A stretch of DNA of 64,000 bases from NCBI RefSeq assembly GCF_900102375.1, contig NZ_FNBO01000007.1, forward strand, positions 1 to 64,000, given 5' to 3'. The stretch's first letter is position 1; the number at the start of each line of letters is the position of its first letter. The notes beneath the pieces are model-generated. The model was not told where the DNA came from. It was given only the letters and a program-made list of their open reading frames with translations, and searched no databases. The translations under genes were made by a program, and so were the position numbers. This stretch comes from Halorubrum xinjiangense. Its GTDB lineage: Archaea; Halobacteriota; Halobacteria; Halobacteriales; Haloferacaceae. Below, one piece after another: positions 8,013 to 16,447 of this stretch.

Positions 8013-8806
8013 CAGCGCACCTTCCGTCGGGCGTACGCCGACACGCCTTCGCTGACGAGCACGACGCCGAGGATGGCGACGAGGAGCGCCGACACCGTCC
8101 GCCACGCGAACGAGTCGATCGCCTCGAACAGCTGGACGCCGATCCCGCCGGCGCCGACGAACCCGAGGATCGTCGCCGCGCGGACGTTGATGTCCCAGCG
8201 GTACACGCTGAGCCCGACTAAGGCGGGCTTGATCTGCGGGACGATTCCGTAGACGAGCAGCTGAGCGGGGCTCGCGCCGGTCGCCCGGACCCCCTCCACC
8301 TGCCCGAAGTCGATCTCCTCGATCTCCTCGCCGAGGAGCTTCGCGAGGAACCCGATCGACCGGACCGCGGTCGCGACGGTGCCGGCGAGCGCGCCCGGCC
8401 CGAACATCACGACGAACAGCAGCGCCCAGACGATCGTGTGGACCGACCGCGAGACGGTGACGATGACCTTCCCGAGCGCGTACGTCGCCCGGTTCGGCGT
8501 CGTGTTCTCCGCGGCGATGTACGCGACCGGCGCCGCCATCGCCACCGCCGCGATCGTCCCGACGACGGCGATCTGTATCGTCTCGGCGAGCGGGCCGACC
8601 GCGTTCGGCAGGTACGCCCAGTCCGGGGGGTACATGCGTCCGATCAGGTCACCGACTTGTGTCGGAGCCGTAGTCACGTACCGGAGACTCATGTCGAGCC
8701 ACTGCCACGAGGCGATCACCACCGCGGCCGCGATGACGACGGACCCGATCCGGAAGAGACGCTCCCTCGCGTCGAACCGGCTCCAGTCGCGGGTGGCTCC
8801 CGCCAT
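8012..8806 (-). CDS. phnE: Phosphonate-type ABC transporter permease PhnE (second copy)
   Basis: A 264-residue inner-membrane permease with about six membrane segments. It has the binding-protein-dependent transport motif EGVRATGASPAQLLVYGIVPQIKP, the EAA loop that contacts the ATPase. It is clearly a paralogue of the upstream permease, sharing RWDINVRAATILGFVGAGGIG near the C-terminus, so the two probably form a heterodimeric channel. The ATG at 8806 shares one base with the stop of the upstream permease. The much longer upstream frame is Arg-rich shadow sequence and was discarded. Confidence 0.92.
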   Translation of the reverse strand: MAGATRDWSRFDARERLFRIGSVVIAAAVVIASWQWLDMSLRYVTTAPTQVGDLIGRMYPPDWAYLPNAVGPLAETIQIAVVGTIAAVAMAAPVAYIAAENTTPNRATYALGKVIVTVSRSVHTIVWALLFVVMFGPGALAGTVATAVRSIGFLAKLLGEEIEEIDFGQVEGVRATGASPAQLLVYGIVPQIKPALVGLSVYRWDINVRAATILGFVGAGGIGVQLFEAIDSFAWRTVSALLVAILGVVLVSEGVSAYARRKVR

Positions 8807-9642
8807 CACTGGACCCTCCGTCTGACGAGGGCGCTCACGAACTCGGCGACGAGGACCACCGCGATGATCGCGATGAGAATCGCCGCCACGTAGTCGTACT
8901 CGTACCGTTGGTAGGCCCGCTGGAGGAGGACGCCGATCCCGCCGGCGCCGACGATCCCGACGATCGTCGACGACCGGATGTTGATGTCCCACCGATACAC
9001 GGCGAGTCCGGCGAAGCGCGGAACGACCTGCGGGACGACCCCGTAGACGAGGCTCTGGAACCGGGAGGCGCCGGTCGCCCGGACTGCCTCGACACCTCCC
9101 ATGTCGATGTCCTCTAAGTCCTCGGCGAACAGCTTCGAGAAGAAGCCGATCGTCTTGAAACTGATCGCGACGATCCCGGCGAGCGGGCCGAACCCGAGCG
9201 CGATGACGGCGATGATCGCGACGATCAGCCCGTCGATGGCGCGCGTGGCGCTGATGATACCGCGACTGAGGTAGTAGGTCGGCTTCGGCGAGATGTTCTC
9301 GGCCGCCCCGAACGCCACCGGGAGGCTGATCGCGATCCCGGCGACGGTCGCGACCATCGCCATCGCGATCGTCTCGATCATGCGATCAAACAGTCTGAGC
9401 ATGTTTTCGTTGCCGGTCTCGGGCGGCAACATCGAGTCGATCAGCTCGTAGCCGTACCCGATCCCGGAGAGGAAGCGGGCGGGCGTGATCTGGAGGCTCG
9501 CGACCGACCACGCGATCAGCGCGAGGACGAGGCCGTACACCAGCCACTTGACTCGGCGGCTCCGGAACGCGGTCGGGCGCTGCCACGACCGTCGATTCGC
9601 CGCGCCCGTCGACCCGGCCGGCGAGGACGACTCGGTCGCCAC
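8806..9642 (-). CDS. phnE: Phosphonate-type ABC transporter permease PhnE (first copy)
   Basis: A 278-residue permease with an N-terminal cytosolic stretch of about 25 residues and around six membrane segments. The EAA-type loop reads GVEAVRATGASRFQSLVYG, and the C-terminal RWDINIRSSTIVGIVGAGG is the PhnE signature. The start is GTG at 9642, three bases after the phnC stop. It pairs with the second phnE and the PhnC ATPase in the membrane. Confidence 0.92.
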   Translation of the reverse strand: MATESSSPAGSTGAANRRSWQRPTAFRSRRVKWLVYGLVLALIAWSVASLQITPARFLSGIGYGYELIDSMLPPETGNENMLRLFDRMIETIAMAMVATVAGIAISLPVAFGAAENISPKPTYYLSRGIISATRAIDGLIVAIIAVIALGFGPLAGIVAISFKTIGFFSKLFAEDLEDIDMGGVEAVRATGASRFQSLVYGVVPQVVPRFAGLAVYRWDINIRSSTIVGIVGAGGIGVLLQRAYQRYEYDYVAAILIAIIAVVLVAEFVSALVRRRVQ

Positions 9643-9645
9643 GGG

Positions 9646-10494
9646 TCAGTCCTCCGCGGGCAGGCGGTCCGGGTCAACGTCCGAGCCGTTGCGGGCGCTC
9701 GATTCTTCGTCCGGACCCGACAGCCAGTCCGGGTCGGTGGCGGCCGACTCCGGCGCCTCCTCGCCGCGGTAGATGACGCCTTTCGACTCTCCGGTGAGAT
9801 CGCACGCCGGCCCGTCGAAGACGAGCTCGCCGGCGTGGAGCCCCAGGATTCGGTCCGCGTACGCCTCCGCGAGGTCGACCTCGTGGATGTTGATCAGCAC
9901 GGGCACGTCGCGGTCCTCGGCGATGTCGGTGAGCAGCTCCATCACGTCGCGGGAGGTCTCGGGGTCGAGGCTCGAGGTCGGCTCGTCGGCCAACAGGATC
10001 TTCGGCTCCTGAACGACCGCCCTCGCGATCCCGACGCGCTGGCGCTGCCCGCCGGAGAGCTCGTCGACCCGCTTGTCCTCCATGCCGTCGAGCCCGACGA
10101 GGTCCAGCAGCTCGTAGGCGCGCTCGACGTCCTCCGGCGGGAAGTTCCGCCGGAGCGCGGCCCAGTTCGAGACGTAGCCGAGGCGCCCGGAGAGCACGTT
10201 CTCCATCACGGTGAGCCGCTCGACGAGGTTGTACTCCTGGAACACCATCCCGATGTTCCGACGCGCGTCCCGCAGGTCGTCCTCGTTGAGCGACGTCAGC
10301 TCCTTCCCGTCGAGCCGAACGCTCCCGGCGGTCGGCTCAGTCAGCCGGTTGATACATCGGACGAACGTGCTCTTCCCGGCGCCGCTCGGACCGATCATCG
10401 CCACGAACTCGCGGCCGTCGATGGTCACGGAGACGTCCCGGAGCGCCTCGTCGCCGGTCGGGTACGTCTTGCCGAGGTTCTTCGTTTCCAGCAT
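9646..10494 (-). CDS. phnC: Phosphonate-type ABC transporter ATP-binding protein PhnC
   Basis: A 282-residue ABC ATPase. Walker A is GPSGAGKS, followed by the Q-loop region [23 protein letters not shown], the signature LSGGQRQR, Walker [15 protein letters not shown] and the H-loop [30 protein letters not shown] is characteristic of PhnC rather than of PstB or amino-acid transport ATPases. The acidic C-terminal 50 residues are a halophile-type extension. It powers uptake through the two PhnE permeases; phosphonate, phosphite or phosphate esters are all possible cargos. It starts 3 nt after phnD. Confidence 0.94.
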   Translation of the reverse strand: MLETKNLGKTYPTGDEALRDVSVTIDGREFVAMIGPSGAGKSTFVRCINRLTEPTAGSVRLDGKELTSLNEDDLRDARRNIGMVFQEYNLVERLTVMENVLSGRLGYVSNWAALRRNFPPEDVERAYELLDLVGLDGMEDKRVDELSGGQRQRVGIARAVVQEPKILLADEPTSSLDPETSRDVMELLTDIAEDRDVPVLINIHEVDLAEAYADRILGLHAGELVFDGPACDLTGESKGVIYRGEEAPESAATDPDWLSGPDEESSARNGSDVDPDRLPAED

Positions 10495-10497
10495 CGG

Positions 10498-11715
10498 TCA
10501 CAGGTTCCCGCTCTCGTACTCGACGCCGTTGTACCGCTGGATGATCAGGATGTCGTTGAAGACGTTCTTGTAGTCGATTTCGACGTACTCGGCCTCACCG
10601 GTGTTTTCGGCGTACTCGGTGTCCGTCCAGTCGGTCCCGATGGTCGCCTCCTTGATCCCTTCGACGATGTCCGGGTGGAGGTCGTATCGGTGGACCATCG
10701 GACCCGGCGGGAACGGGTTGCTCGCCCAGACCACTTTGAAGTCGTCGTAGTCGATGTCCTCTGTCGACCCGATGAGGTCATCGACGCAGGTGCTGCAGAT
10801 CGGACCGGCGTCGTAGTCGCCAACCGCGATGCCGCGGGCGGTCTGGTCGTGGCCGCCCGAGAATTCCCTCTCGTAGTCCTCGCCGGCCGTCACGTCGAAG
10901 AACTGGTCGAACAGCGCCGACGGCGCCTGGTTACCGGAGTTCGACGCAGGCTCGGAGTGCGTGACTGTGACATCGTCGCGCGCGAAGTCGTTGACGGACT
11001 GGATGTCGTGCTCGTCGTCGCGGGTGATCGCCAGCAGCCGGTAGCCGAACTGTCCAGAGGGACTTATCGGGACCGCGAACGGCACGATGCCGCCGAGGTT
11101 GACGCCGAACGCCGACGTCCCTGTCGAGATGTCGCCCAGGTGTCCGCGACCCGCCCGGAACGCCTCGACCGTCGCCGCGTTCGAGTCGACGGGCTGCCAC
11201 TCGACCGTCCGGCCCGTCGTCTCCTCGAGCCGATCCAGGAGCGGCTGGATGGTCTCCTGGTACTGCGCCTGGCCGGATTCGCCGGGCTTGTCCACGAAGA
11301 TGAGCGGGTCGGGGTCGACCCACTCGCTCTCGTCGTCGGGCAGATCCCGCGGCGGCTCGCCGTGAGCGATCTCGTCGACATCCTGGTTCCGCATGTTCTC
11401 CAGGTCCGTCTGACTCCCCTGGAAGTAGTCGTTCTCCGCGATCGCCGTCATCAGGTAGTTGTTCTCCTCCCAGTTGGGCTCGGCGGGATTGAACTCCGAA
11501 GCGTCCGCGAGCATCGGGTCGCCCGACCCGCCGTCGCCGCCGTCGCTTCCGTCACTGCCGTCTTCGCTGCTCGACTCTAGGCCCGCTCCGGCCTCGTTGC
11601 CGCCGCCGCTCCCGCCGGAACAGCCTGCCAAGCCGGCGATTCCGACCGCGCCGCCAGCGAGGATGAACTTCCGTCTGGAACTCGTCTCCGTCCGTTTGCC
11701 GGTGTCTTCCACCAT
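10498..11715 (-). CDS. phnD: Phosphonate-type ABC transporter substrate-binding lipoprotein PhnD
   Basis: A 405-residue secreted binding protein. The N-terminus has a twin-arginine motif SSRRKFI (Arg14-Arg15) and a lipobox LAGC with Cys32, so it is exported folded by Tat and lipid-anchored, as usual in haloarchaea. A Gly/Ser/Asp-rich linker of about 50 residues follows. The periplasmic-type domain carries IQPLLDRLEETTGRTVEWQ, FRAGRGHLGDISTG and VVWASNPFPPGPMVHR, the pattern of PhnD/SsuA/TauA-like phosphonate binders. It heads the operon and should set the substrate. Confidence 0.92.
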   Translation of the reverse strand: MVEDTGKRTETSSRRKFILAGGAVGIAGLAGCSGGSGGGNEAGAGLESSSEDGSDGSDGGDGGSGDPMLADASEFNPAEPNWEENNYLMTAIAENDYFQGSQTDLENMRNQDVDEIAHGEPPRDLPDDESEWVDPDPLIFVDKPGESGQAQYQETIQPLLDRLEETTGRTVEWQPVDSNAATVEAFRAGRGHLGDISTGTSAFGVNLGGIVPFAVPISPSGQFGYRLLAITRDDEHDIQSVNDFARDDVTVTHSEPASNSGNQAPSALFDQFFDVTAGEDYEREFSGGHDQTARGIAVGDYDAGPICSTCVDDLIGSTEDIDYDDFKVVWASNPFPPGPMVHRYDLHPDIVEGIKEATIGTDWTDTEYAENTGEAEYVEIDYKNVFNDILIIQRYNGVEYESGNL

Positions 11716-12046
11716 TACGACTCAAACTCCGCATTTCGGGGTAAGAAGGCTGCTATGAGCCGAACATGGCCGATCGTACCAGCACGTGGCCGTCCCGAGC
11801 GGAACGTACCGTTCGCACCGCTACGAGAGGAACTGTGACATATAAATCGGTACATATCGCTCCGGAGACAGATACCGGGCGGAGAAGAGGTCCGGGGTAC
11901 GGGGACGAGAGCGGGGGTACGGGGACGAGGACCGCCGGACGGGAGCGAGGACCGCCGGACGGGGACGAGGGCCGCCGGACGAGGACGAGGGCCGCCGGAC
12001 GAGGACCGCCGGGCCGCGTTTCCGCCCGGCGGAGCGGCCGCTCGGC
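11716..12046 (-). promoter_or_regulatory. phnD upstream region with TATA-like box
   Basis: This 331-bp gap between hisD and phnD holds no gene. CCGATTTATATG on the minus strand (about 11838-11850) is the best TATA candidate for the phn operon and lies about 125 nt before the phnD ATG, so a long leader is implied unless a weaker box is used. The rest is filled by the 20-bp tandem repeats listed separately. No Pho-box can be assigned by eye. Confidence 0.4.
11901..12012 (+). repeat. Tandem 20-bp repeats, about five and a half units
   Basis: Units begin at 11901, 11921, 11941, 11961 and 11981 with a partial unit at 12001. The consensus is GGGGACGAGGRCCGCCGGAC; the first unit is the most divergent. 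The array lies between the hisD stop and the phn promoter. Confidence 0.9.
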
Positions 12047-13324
12047 CTACTCGAACCGCTTCCGGACGCTCTCGGCGTGCGCCTCCAGTCCCTCCGCCTC
12101 GGCGAGCGTCGTGATCGGCTCCGAGAGGTCCGCGAGCGCGTCGCGGTCGAGCCGCTGGACCGTCGACGACCGGAGGAAGGTGTCCACGGAGAGCCCGCCG
12201 TACCGCTTCGCGCCGCCGTTCGTCGGCAGCACGTGGTTCGTCCCGGCCGCGTAATCGCCCGCGGCGACCGGGGAGTACGGCCCCAGGAACACCGAGCCGG
12301 CGTTGGTGATCCGGTCTAAGAGCGCCTCGTCGTCGTCGGCCACGATCGAGAGGTGTTCGGCCGCGTACTCCTCGGCGAACAGGACGGCCTCCGGCATCGA
12401 GCGCGCGTGGAGGACGCCGGAGGCGTCGTTGTCGAGGGCGGCCCGGATCGTCTCCCCGCGCTCGCGATCGGCGGCCTGCGCGTCGACCGCGTCGGCGACG
12501 GCGTCGGCGAGGGCGGCGTCGTCCATGACCGCGACCACCGAGGCGTTCGGGTCGTGTTCGGCCTGCGCGACGAGGTCGGCCGCGACGAGCTCGGGGTCGG
12601 CGGTCTCGTCGGCGAGGACGAGCACCTCGCTCGGGCCGGCGAGGAAGTCGATCTCGACGTCGCCCTGAACGATCGACTTGGCGGCCGTGACCCACTTGTT
12701 ACCCGGCCCGACCACCTTCTGGGTCCGCGTCACCGTCTCGGTCCCGTACGCGAGCGCGGAGATGGCCTGCGCGCCGCCGACCTGGTACACCGCGTCGGCG
12801 CCCGCCTCGTGGATCGCCGCGAGGGTGACCGGGTTGAGCTCCTCGGCTGGCGGGGTCGCGACCGCGACGTGGTCGACGCCGGCGACGACCGCGGGGACGA
12901 TCCCCATCAACGCGCTGGAGGGGTACGCGGCCGCGCCGCCGGGCACGTACACCCCGACGCGGTCGATGGGGCGGAAGCGGCGGCCGAGCTCGCGGCCGCC
13001 GAAGTCGTCGCGCCAGTCCTCGGGGCGCTGCCGCTCGTGGAACTCGCGGACGTTCGCGGCCGCCTCTTGGACCGCGTCGAGGACCGGGTCGTCCGCGTCC
13101 GCCAGCTCGTCGTGCGCGCGCGCCGCTTCGTCCGTCACGTCGATATTGCCGACGGCGACGCCGTCGAACTCCTCGGCGAACTCGCGGACCGCGACGTCGC
13201 CCTCCTCGCGGACCCGCTCGACGATCTCCCGCACGTCTTCGCGGACCCCCTCGACGCCGGCGTCGCGCTCGAAGAGGGCGCGCCGCTCGGCCGGCGAGAG
13301 GTCCGCGACGGTTCGTACGTCCAT
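12047..13324 (-). CDS. hisD: Histidinol dehydrogenase HisD
   Basis: A 425-residue enzyme that catalyses the last two steps of histidine synthesis, the NAD-dependent oxidation of L-histidinol to histidine. Typical motifs are RPIDRVGVYVPGGAAAYPSS, GGAQAISALAYGTETV, KVVGPGNKWV, DFLAGPSEVLVLAD, QAEHDPNASV, AAEHLSIV and GTNHVLPTNGGAKRYGGLSV. Zinc and substrate ligands in the EH and NH motifs are present and the length is normal. The frame remains open upstream, but that part is antisense of nothing conserved and Arg-rich, so the ATG at 13324 is used. No other his genes are adjacent. Confidence 0.96.
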   Translation of the reverse strand: MDVRTVADLSPAERRALFERDAGVEGVREDVREIVERVREEGDVAVREFAEEFDGVAVGNIDVTDEAARAHDELADADDPVLDAVQEAAANVREFHERQRPEDWRDDFGGRELGRRFRPIDRVGVYVPGGAAAYPSSALMGIVPAVVAGVDHVAVATPPAEELNPVTLAAIHEAGADAVYQVGGAQAISALAYGTETVTRTQKVVGPGNKWVTAAKSIVQGDVEIDFLAGPSEVLVLADETADPELVAADLVAQAEHDPNASVVAVMDDAALADAVADAVDAQAADRERGETIRAALDNDASGVLHARSMPEAVLFAEEYAAEHLSIVADDDEALLDRITNAGSVFLGPYSPVAAGDYAAGTNHVLPTNGGAKRYGGLSVDTFLRSSTVQRLDRDALADLSEPITTLAEAEGLEAHAESVRKRFE

Positions 13325-13389
13325 ACGCGTCGTCGGGGACGGCGGGGCAAGGGCGTTCCGACTCGGCCGAACGCGCCGACGGCGACGAC

Positions 13390-13599
13390 TCACCCGAGCC
13401 GACGGATCCCGGTCACGTCGAGGAGGGCGAGGACGAAGAGGCCGATCAAAAGCGCCGCCGCCATGAAGAAGACGGGGGCCGACGCCGCGACGGCGACCCC
13501 GTAGGGCGCCACCAGTCGCGTCGTGCCGCGGATCAGGAAAGAAACGAACACGAGGCCGAACGCGGCGAACGCGAGGGCGACGAACCGGGAGCGGTCCAT
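13390..13599 (-). CDS. Small two-helix membrane protein
   Basis: A 69-residue protein made mostly of two hydrophobic helices (FVALAFAAFGLVFVSFLI and a second run centred on PVFFMAAALLIGLFVLALL), with a short basic C-terminus. It begins 6 nt after the phytoene synthase stop and is probably co-transcribed. The function is unknown; the position suggests a role at the membrane linked to carotenoid synthesis, but nothing in the sequence tests this. Confidence 0.72.
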   Translation of the reverse strand: MDRSRFVALAFAAFGLVFVSFLIRGTTRLVAPYGVAVAASAPVFFMAAALLIGLFVLALLDVTGIRRLG

Positions 13600-13605
13600 C
13601 CAGGC

Positions 13606-14571
13606 TCAGTCCGTCTGCGGGACGCCCGTTCCGTGCGGGCCGTGACCGTGGCGCTCGCGGCTGGGGTCGAAGTCGGTACACATGTCGTAGAACACCGCCT
13701 CGGGGTCGCGGTTCCACTGCCACTTCCAACGGGTGCGGACGAGCAGCGACAGCTTCCGGGTGAGCGACAGCTCCGGGGTCGCCGAGACGGTGTCGTAGCC
13801 GCGGTTTCGGATGAGTCGGTGGTGGTCGACGTACAGGACCGCCGCGAGCAGCACCGCGAGCTGGCAGTCCTCGGGGAGGTACTTGATCCCCGCGACGCCC
13901 TCCTCGTAGAGGCGCTCGGTGCGGGCCATCTCCTCGCGGATCGCGGCCGCGACGTTCTCGTCGAACTCCAAGTCGAGGATCTGTTGCTCGCTCACGCCGT
14001 GGCGACGGAGCGTCTCCAGCGGGAGGTAGATCCGGTCGCGCTCGACGGCGTCCTCGCGGACGTCGCGGAGGAAGTTCGTCATCTGGAACGCCTCGCCGAG
14101 CTTCGTGGCGTGCGGGAGCGCCTCGGCCTCTTCCTCCGGGTCGAGGTCCATGATCGCCGTCATCATCCGCCCGACGGCGGCCGCGGAGCCGTCCATGTAC
14201 GCCTCCAACTCCGCGTAGGTCTCGTAGCGGTCGGTGTCGATGTCGCTCTCCATGGCGTCCACGAACGAGTGGACGTCCTCGTCCGGGATGTCGTTGCGGT
14301 CGACCACCTCCGCAAACGCCTCTAACACCGGGTCGTCGGTCGGCTCCTCGCCGAGCGCGGCGGCCCGGAGCCGGTCGAGCTCGGCCCGCTGTTCGGCGGG
14401 CGTTCCGGTGTCCTCCGCGTCGACGACCTCGTCGGCGATGCGGAAGAACCCGTACAGCACGTACGTCGGGTGGCGGATCCGCTGCGGCAGCAGCCGGGTG
14501 GCGACGTGGAACGTCTTCCCGGTGCGGCGCTGGATCCGCTTGCTCCGGGCAACCTGCTTTTGCTCTACCAT
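13606..14571 (-). CDS. crtB: Phytoene/squalene synthase family protein (phytoene synthase CrtB)
   Basis: A 321-residue head-to-head prenyltransferase. The first Asp-rich motif is RIADEVVDAEDT and the second lies in NFLRDVREDAVERDRIYLP; both bind Mg-diphosphate. YVLYGFFRIADE and MDGSAAAVGRMM are also typical. Phytoene synthase joins two geranylgeranyl diphosphates to phytoene, the first step to the bacterioruberin pigments of haloarchaea. A squalene synthase is less likely because of the short length and the DREDAVERDRIYLP form. Other carotenoid genes are not adjacent. Confidence 0.9.
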   Translation of the reverse strand: MVEQKQVARSKRIQRRTGKTFHVATRLLPQRIRHPTYVLYGFFRIADEVVDAEDTGTPAEQRAELDRLRAAALGEEPTDDPVLEAFAEVVDRNDIPDEDVHSFVDAMESDIDTDRYETYAELEAYMDGSAAAVGRMMTAIMDLDPEEEAEALPHATKLGEAFQMTNFLRDVREDAVERDRIYLPLETLRRHGVSEQQILDLEFDENVAAAIREEMARTERLYEEGVAGIKYLPEDCQLAVLLAAVLYVDHHRLIRNRGYDTVSATPELSLTRKLSLLVRTRWKWQWNRDPEAVFYDMCTDFDPSRERHGHGPHGTGVPQTD

Positions 14572-14730
14572 GCTGACCTCGGAAGGCCGGCGTGGAGGAT
14601 CACGTACGGGTCGCCCATCATGGAAGAAAGGTCGGCCTCCAAGAACATAACAGTTCGCACGACCTAGTCTGGTCCTCGGTCCCTCCTGTTAATTCCCGCG
14701 GATCCCGGAGGGCGCACAGCGGAGCCGACA

Positions 14731-14862
14731 TTAATAGAACGTGTCGCTACAGTCGTAGACGACGCCGTGCGCCGGGCAGACGTACTTACAGTGCCGGTGG
14801 TACATCGGTGTTTCACAGACCGGACACGGGCGACCACCGTCGTTCCCCGGCTCCTCGTTCAC
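14731..14862 (-). CDS. 43-residue zinc-finger mini-protein
   Basis: A very short gene with a GTG start at 14862 and a TAA stop at 14731. The protein has CPVC at residues 13-16, HCKYVCP with Cys25 and Cys29, and a late Cys38 in YDCSD. This fits one compact zinc finger, and the C-terminus YDCSDTFY looks like the small zinc-finger proteins known from haloarchaea. No ATG precedes the motif in frame, so GTG is inferred. The role is unknown; related mini-proteins have been linked to swarming and biofilm formation in Haloferax (from memory). Confidence 0.7.
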   Translation of the reverse strand: MNEEPGNDGGRPCPVCETPMYHRHCKYVCPAHGVVYDCSDTFY

Positions 14863-14990
14863 GCTCGTGATACGCGGCCGACCATCAAAACGCTGTCCAC
14901 CGATAGAGCAGCCGCGACACCTATTCTCCGATAGAGCGGCCGCGACACCTGACCAGTTAGCCGTCCGGAACCGGTGGCCCGCGAGCCCGG

Positions 14991-15539
14991 TTAGCTGTCG
15001 GCCAGCCGGTCGTAGACGGACCGGGCCACCGACGCCTCGCCGAACGGGAGCGTCAACACGCCCTCCCACTCGGAGCCGGTGAGCGCGTCGACCGTCTCCC
15101 GGTCGAGTTCGACGCGCCGCACCTCGGTCCCGTCGAGCGTCATCGACACCACGAACGCCGCCGGGTCGTCGGTCGCGCCGGCCTCGTCGAGGCGGGTCCG
15201 GAACGACTCGACGCCGACGTCGGGGAGCACGACCTGAACGAGGTACTCGCCCTCCTCGGAGAAGACGCCCTTGACGCGGTCGAGGTCGCTCGCGTCGAAC
15301 AGGGGCGCGTCGGTGCCGTCGGCGGCGGTCAGCCGCGCCTCAAACGGCGCGTCCGGGTCGACGGCGGCCGACTCGGGGCCGTCGTCGCCCGCGTCCGACT
15401 CACCTGCCGGGCCCGGTCCGCCGCCGACACCGCCGATCGCCTCGCCGTCAGTCACCGTCGCCGCGCCCGCGAAGCCGACGGCGCCAACCGCGCCGACCGC
15501 GCCGAGGCCGCCGAGTACGCCCCGTCGAGAGATGTCCAT
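14991..15539 (-). CDS. Tat-exported protein of unknown function
   Basis: A 182-residue protein whose first 30 residues are a twin-arginine signal (DISRRGVLGGLGAVGAVG). There is no lipobox cysteine, so the mature protein is probably released or held by other contacts. A Gly/Asp-rich linker follows. The C-terminal 110 residues form a compact domain with YLVQVVLPDVGVESFRTRLDE and FVVSMTLDGTEVRRVELDR, faintly like the beta-rich P1 region of SecD. I do not recognise the family. Confidence 0.78.
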   Translation of the reverse strand: MDISRRGVLGGLGAVGAVGAVGFAGAATVTDGEAIGGVGGGPGPAGESDAGDDGPESAAVDPDAPFEARLTAADGTDAPLFDASDLDRVKGVFSEEGEYLVQVVLPDVGVESFRTRLDEAGATDDPAAFVVSMTLDGTEVRRVELDRETVDALTGSEWEGVLTLPFGEASVARSVYDRLADS

Positions 15540-15688
15540 ACCCCGGAGTCCCGGCGAGCCGTAAAAAGGGTTACACGCCGATTTCCGCGCGCGATAATTG
15601 CGGAAATCCGGAACGTTCGCGGCCGCCGGTCGACGGCGGCCGATGCGGACGCGAGCGCGAGCGACGCGGACGCGAACGACGAGGGCGG

Positions 15689-16267
15689 CTACGTCGACTC
15701 GAATGCGACTTCGTCCCGGGTCGCCGTCTCGCCGAACAGCCAGTCGGCGTGGTCGACGGCGTACTCGCGGTGTTCCTCGGTGATGTAGCCGAGCGCGTCC
15801 TCGACGACGACGGGGCGGTAGTCGCGGAGGCCCGCGCTGCCGGCGGTGTGGAGGACGCAGACGTTCGCGAGCGTGCCGCAGATCAGCAGGTCAGCGATTC
15901 CGTGCGCGTCGAGGTATCCCTCCAGATCGGTCCGATAGAAGGCGTCGTACGTGTGTTTCTCGACGACGTGGTCTTCCTCACGCACGTCGAGGTCGGCGAG
16001 GAGCTCCGCGTCCCACGACCCCTCGACGACGTGTTCGCCCCACCGGTCGAACTCGTCGTAGTAGTGGGTCTCGTCGAACTGCTCGGGCGGGTGGACGTCG
16101 CGGGTGTAGACCACGCTCGCGCCGGCGTCGCGGGCGCGGTCGACGAGCGCCGTTACGGGCTCGACCGCCGCCTCGCTCGGCTCGGCGTAGAGGCTCCCGT
16201 TCGGGTGACAGAACCCGTTTTGCATGTCGACGACGACCACCGCGGTTGCTGTGGGATCGAACGCCAT
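15689..16267 (-). CDS. Isochorismatase-family cysteine hydrolase, probable nicotinamidase
   Basis: A 192-residue hydrolase with the full catalytic triad of the family: Asp14 (VVVDMQNGF), Lys104 (VEKHTYDAF) and Cys137 (GTLANVCVLHTA). HPPEQFDETHYYDEF contains the His/Asp metal-binding pattern, as in PncA nicotinamidases, which deamidate nicotinamide to nicotinate. A plus-strand nicotinate phosphoribosyltransferase lies 2 kb away, which supports NAD salvage. Other amide hydrolases of this superfamily cannot be excluded. Confidence 0.85.
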   Translation of the reverse strand: MAFDPTATAVVVVDMQNGFCHPNGSLYAEPSEAAVEPVTALVDRARDAGASVVYTRDVHPPEQFDETHYYDEFDRWGEHVVEGSWDAELLADLDVREEDHVVEKHTYDAFYRTDLEGYLDAHGIADLLICGTLANVCVLHTAGSAGLRDYRPVVVEDALGYITEEHREYAVDHADWLFGETATRDEVAFEST

Positions 16268-16447
16268 ACCGAGGGTTGGGGCGGGCGCCTCAAAAACCGT
16301 CGTCCCGGTGGAGCGGCGCGGACCGCCGTCTCCGCGAGGCCGCTGAGCGCCCGGCGCCGCGCACCGCCGGCCCGCGCCGAAAAATCCGCCGGCTGCGGCG
16401 CCGAAGGAACCGACAAACTACTTACCGGAGCGTCCGATACGATTCGT

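Noticed and set aside
9835-11580. Plus-strand open frame of 581 residues over phnC and phnD
   Set aside because: Antisense shadow of two clear transporter genes; the peptide has no domain.
15749-16447. Upstream extension of the PGF-CTERM protein
   Set aside because: The extension is antisense to the nicotinamidase-like gene, and the signal peptide begins at the ATG at 16448.
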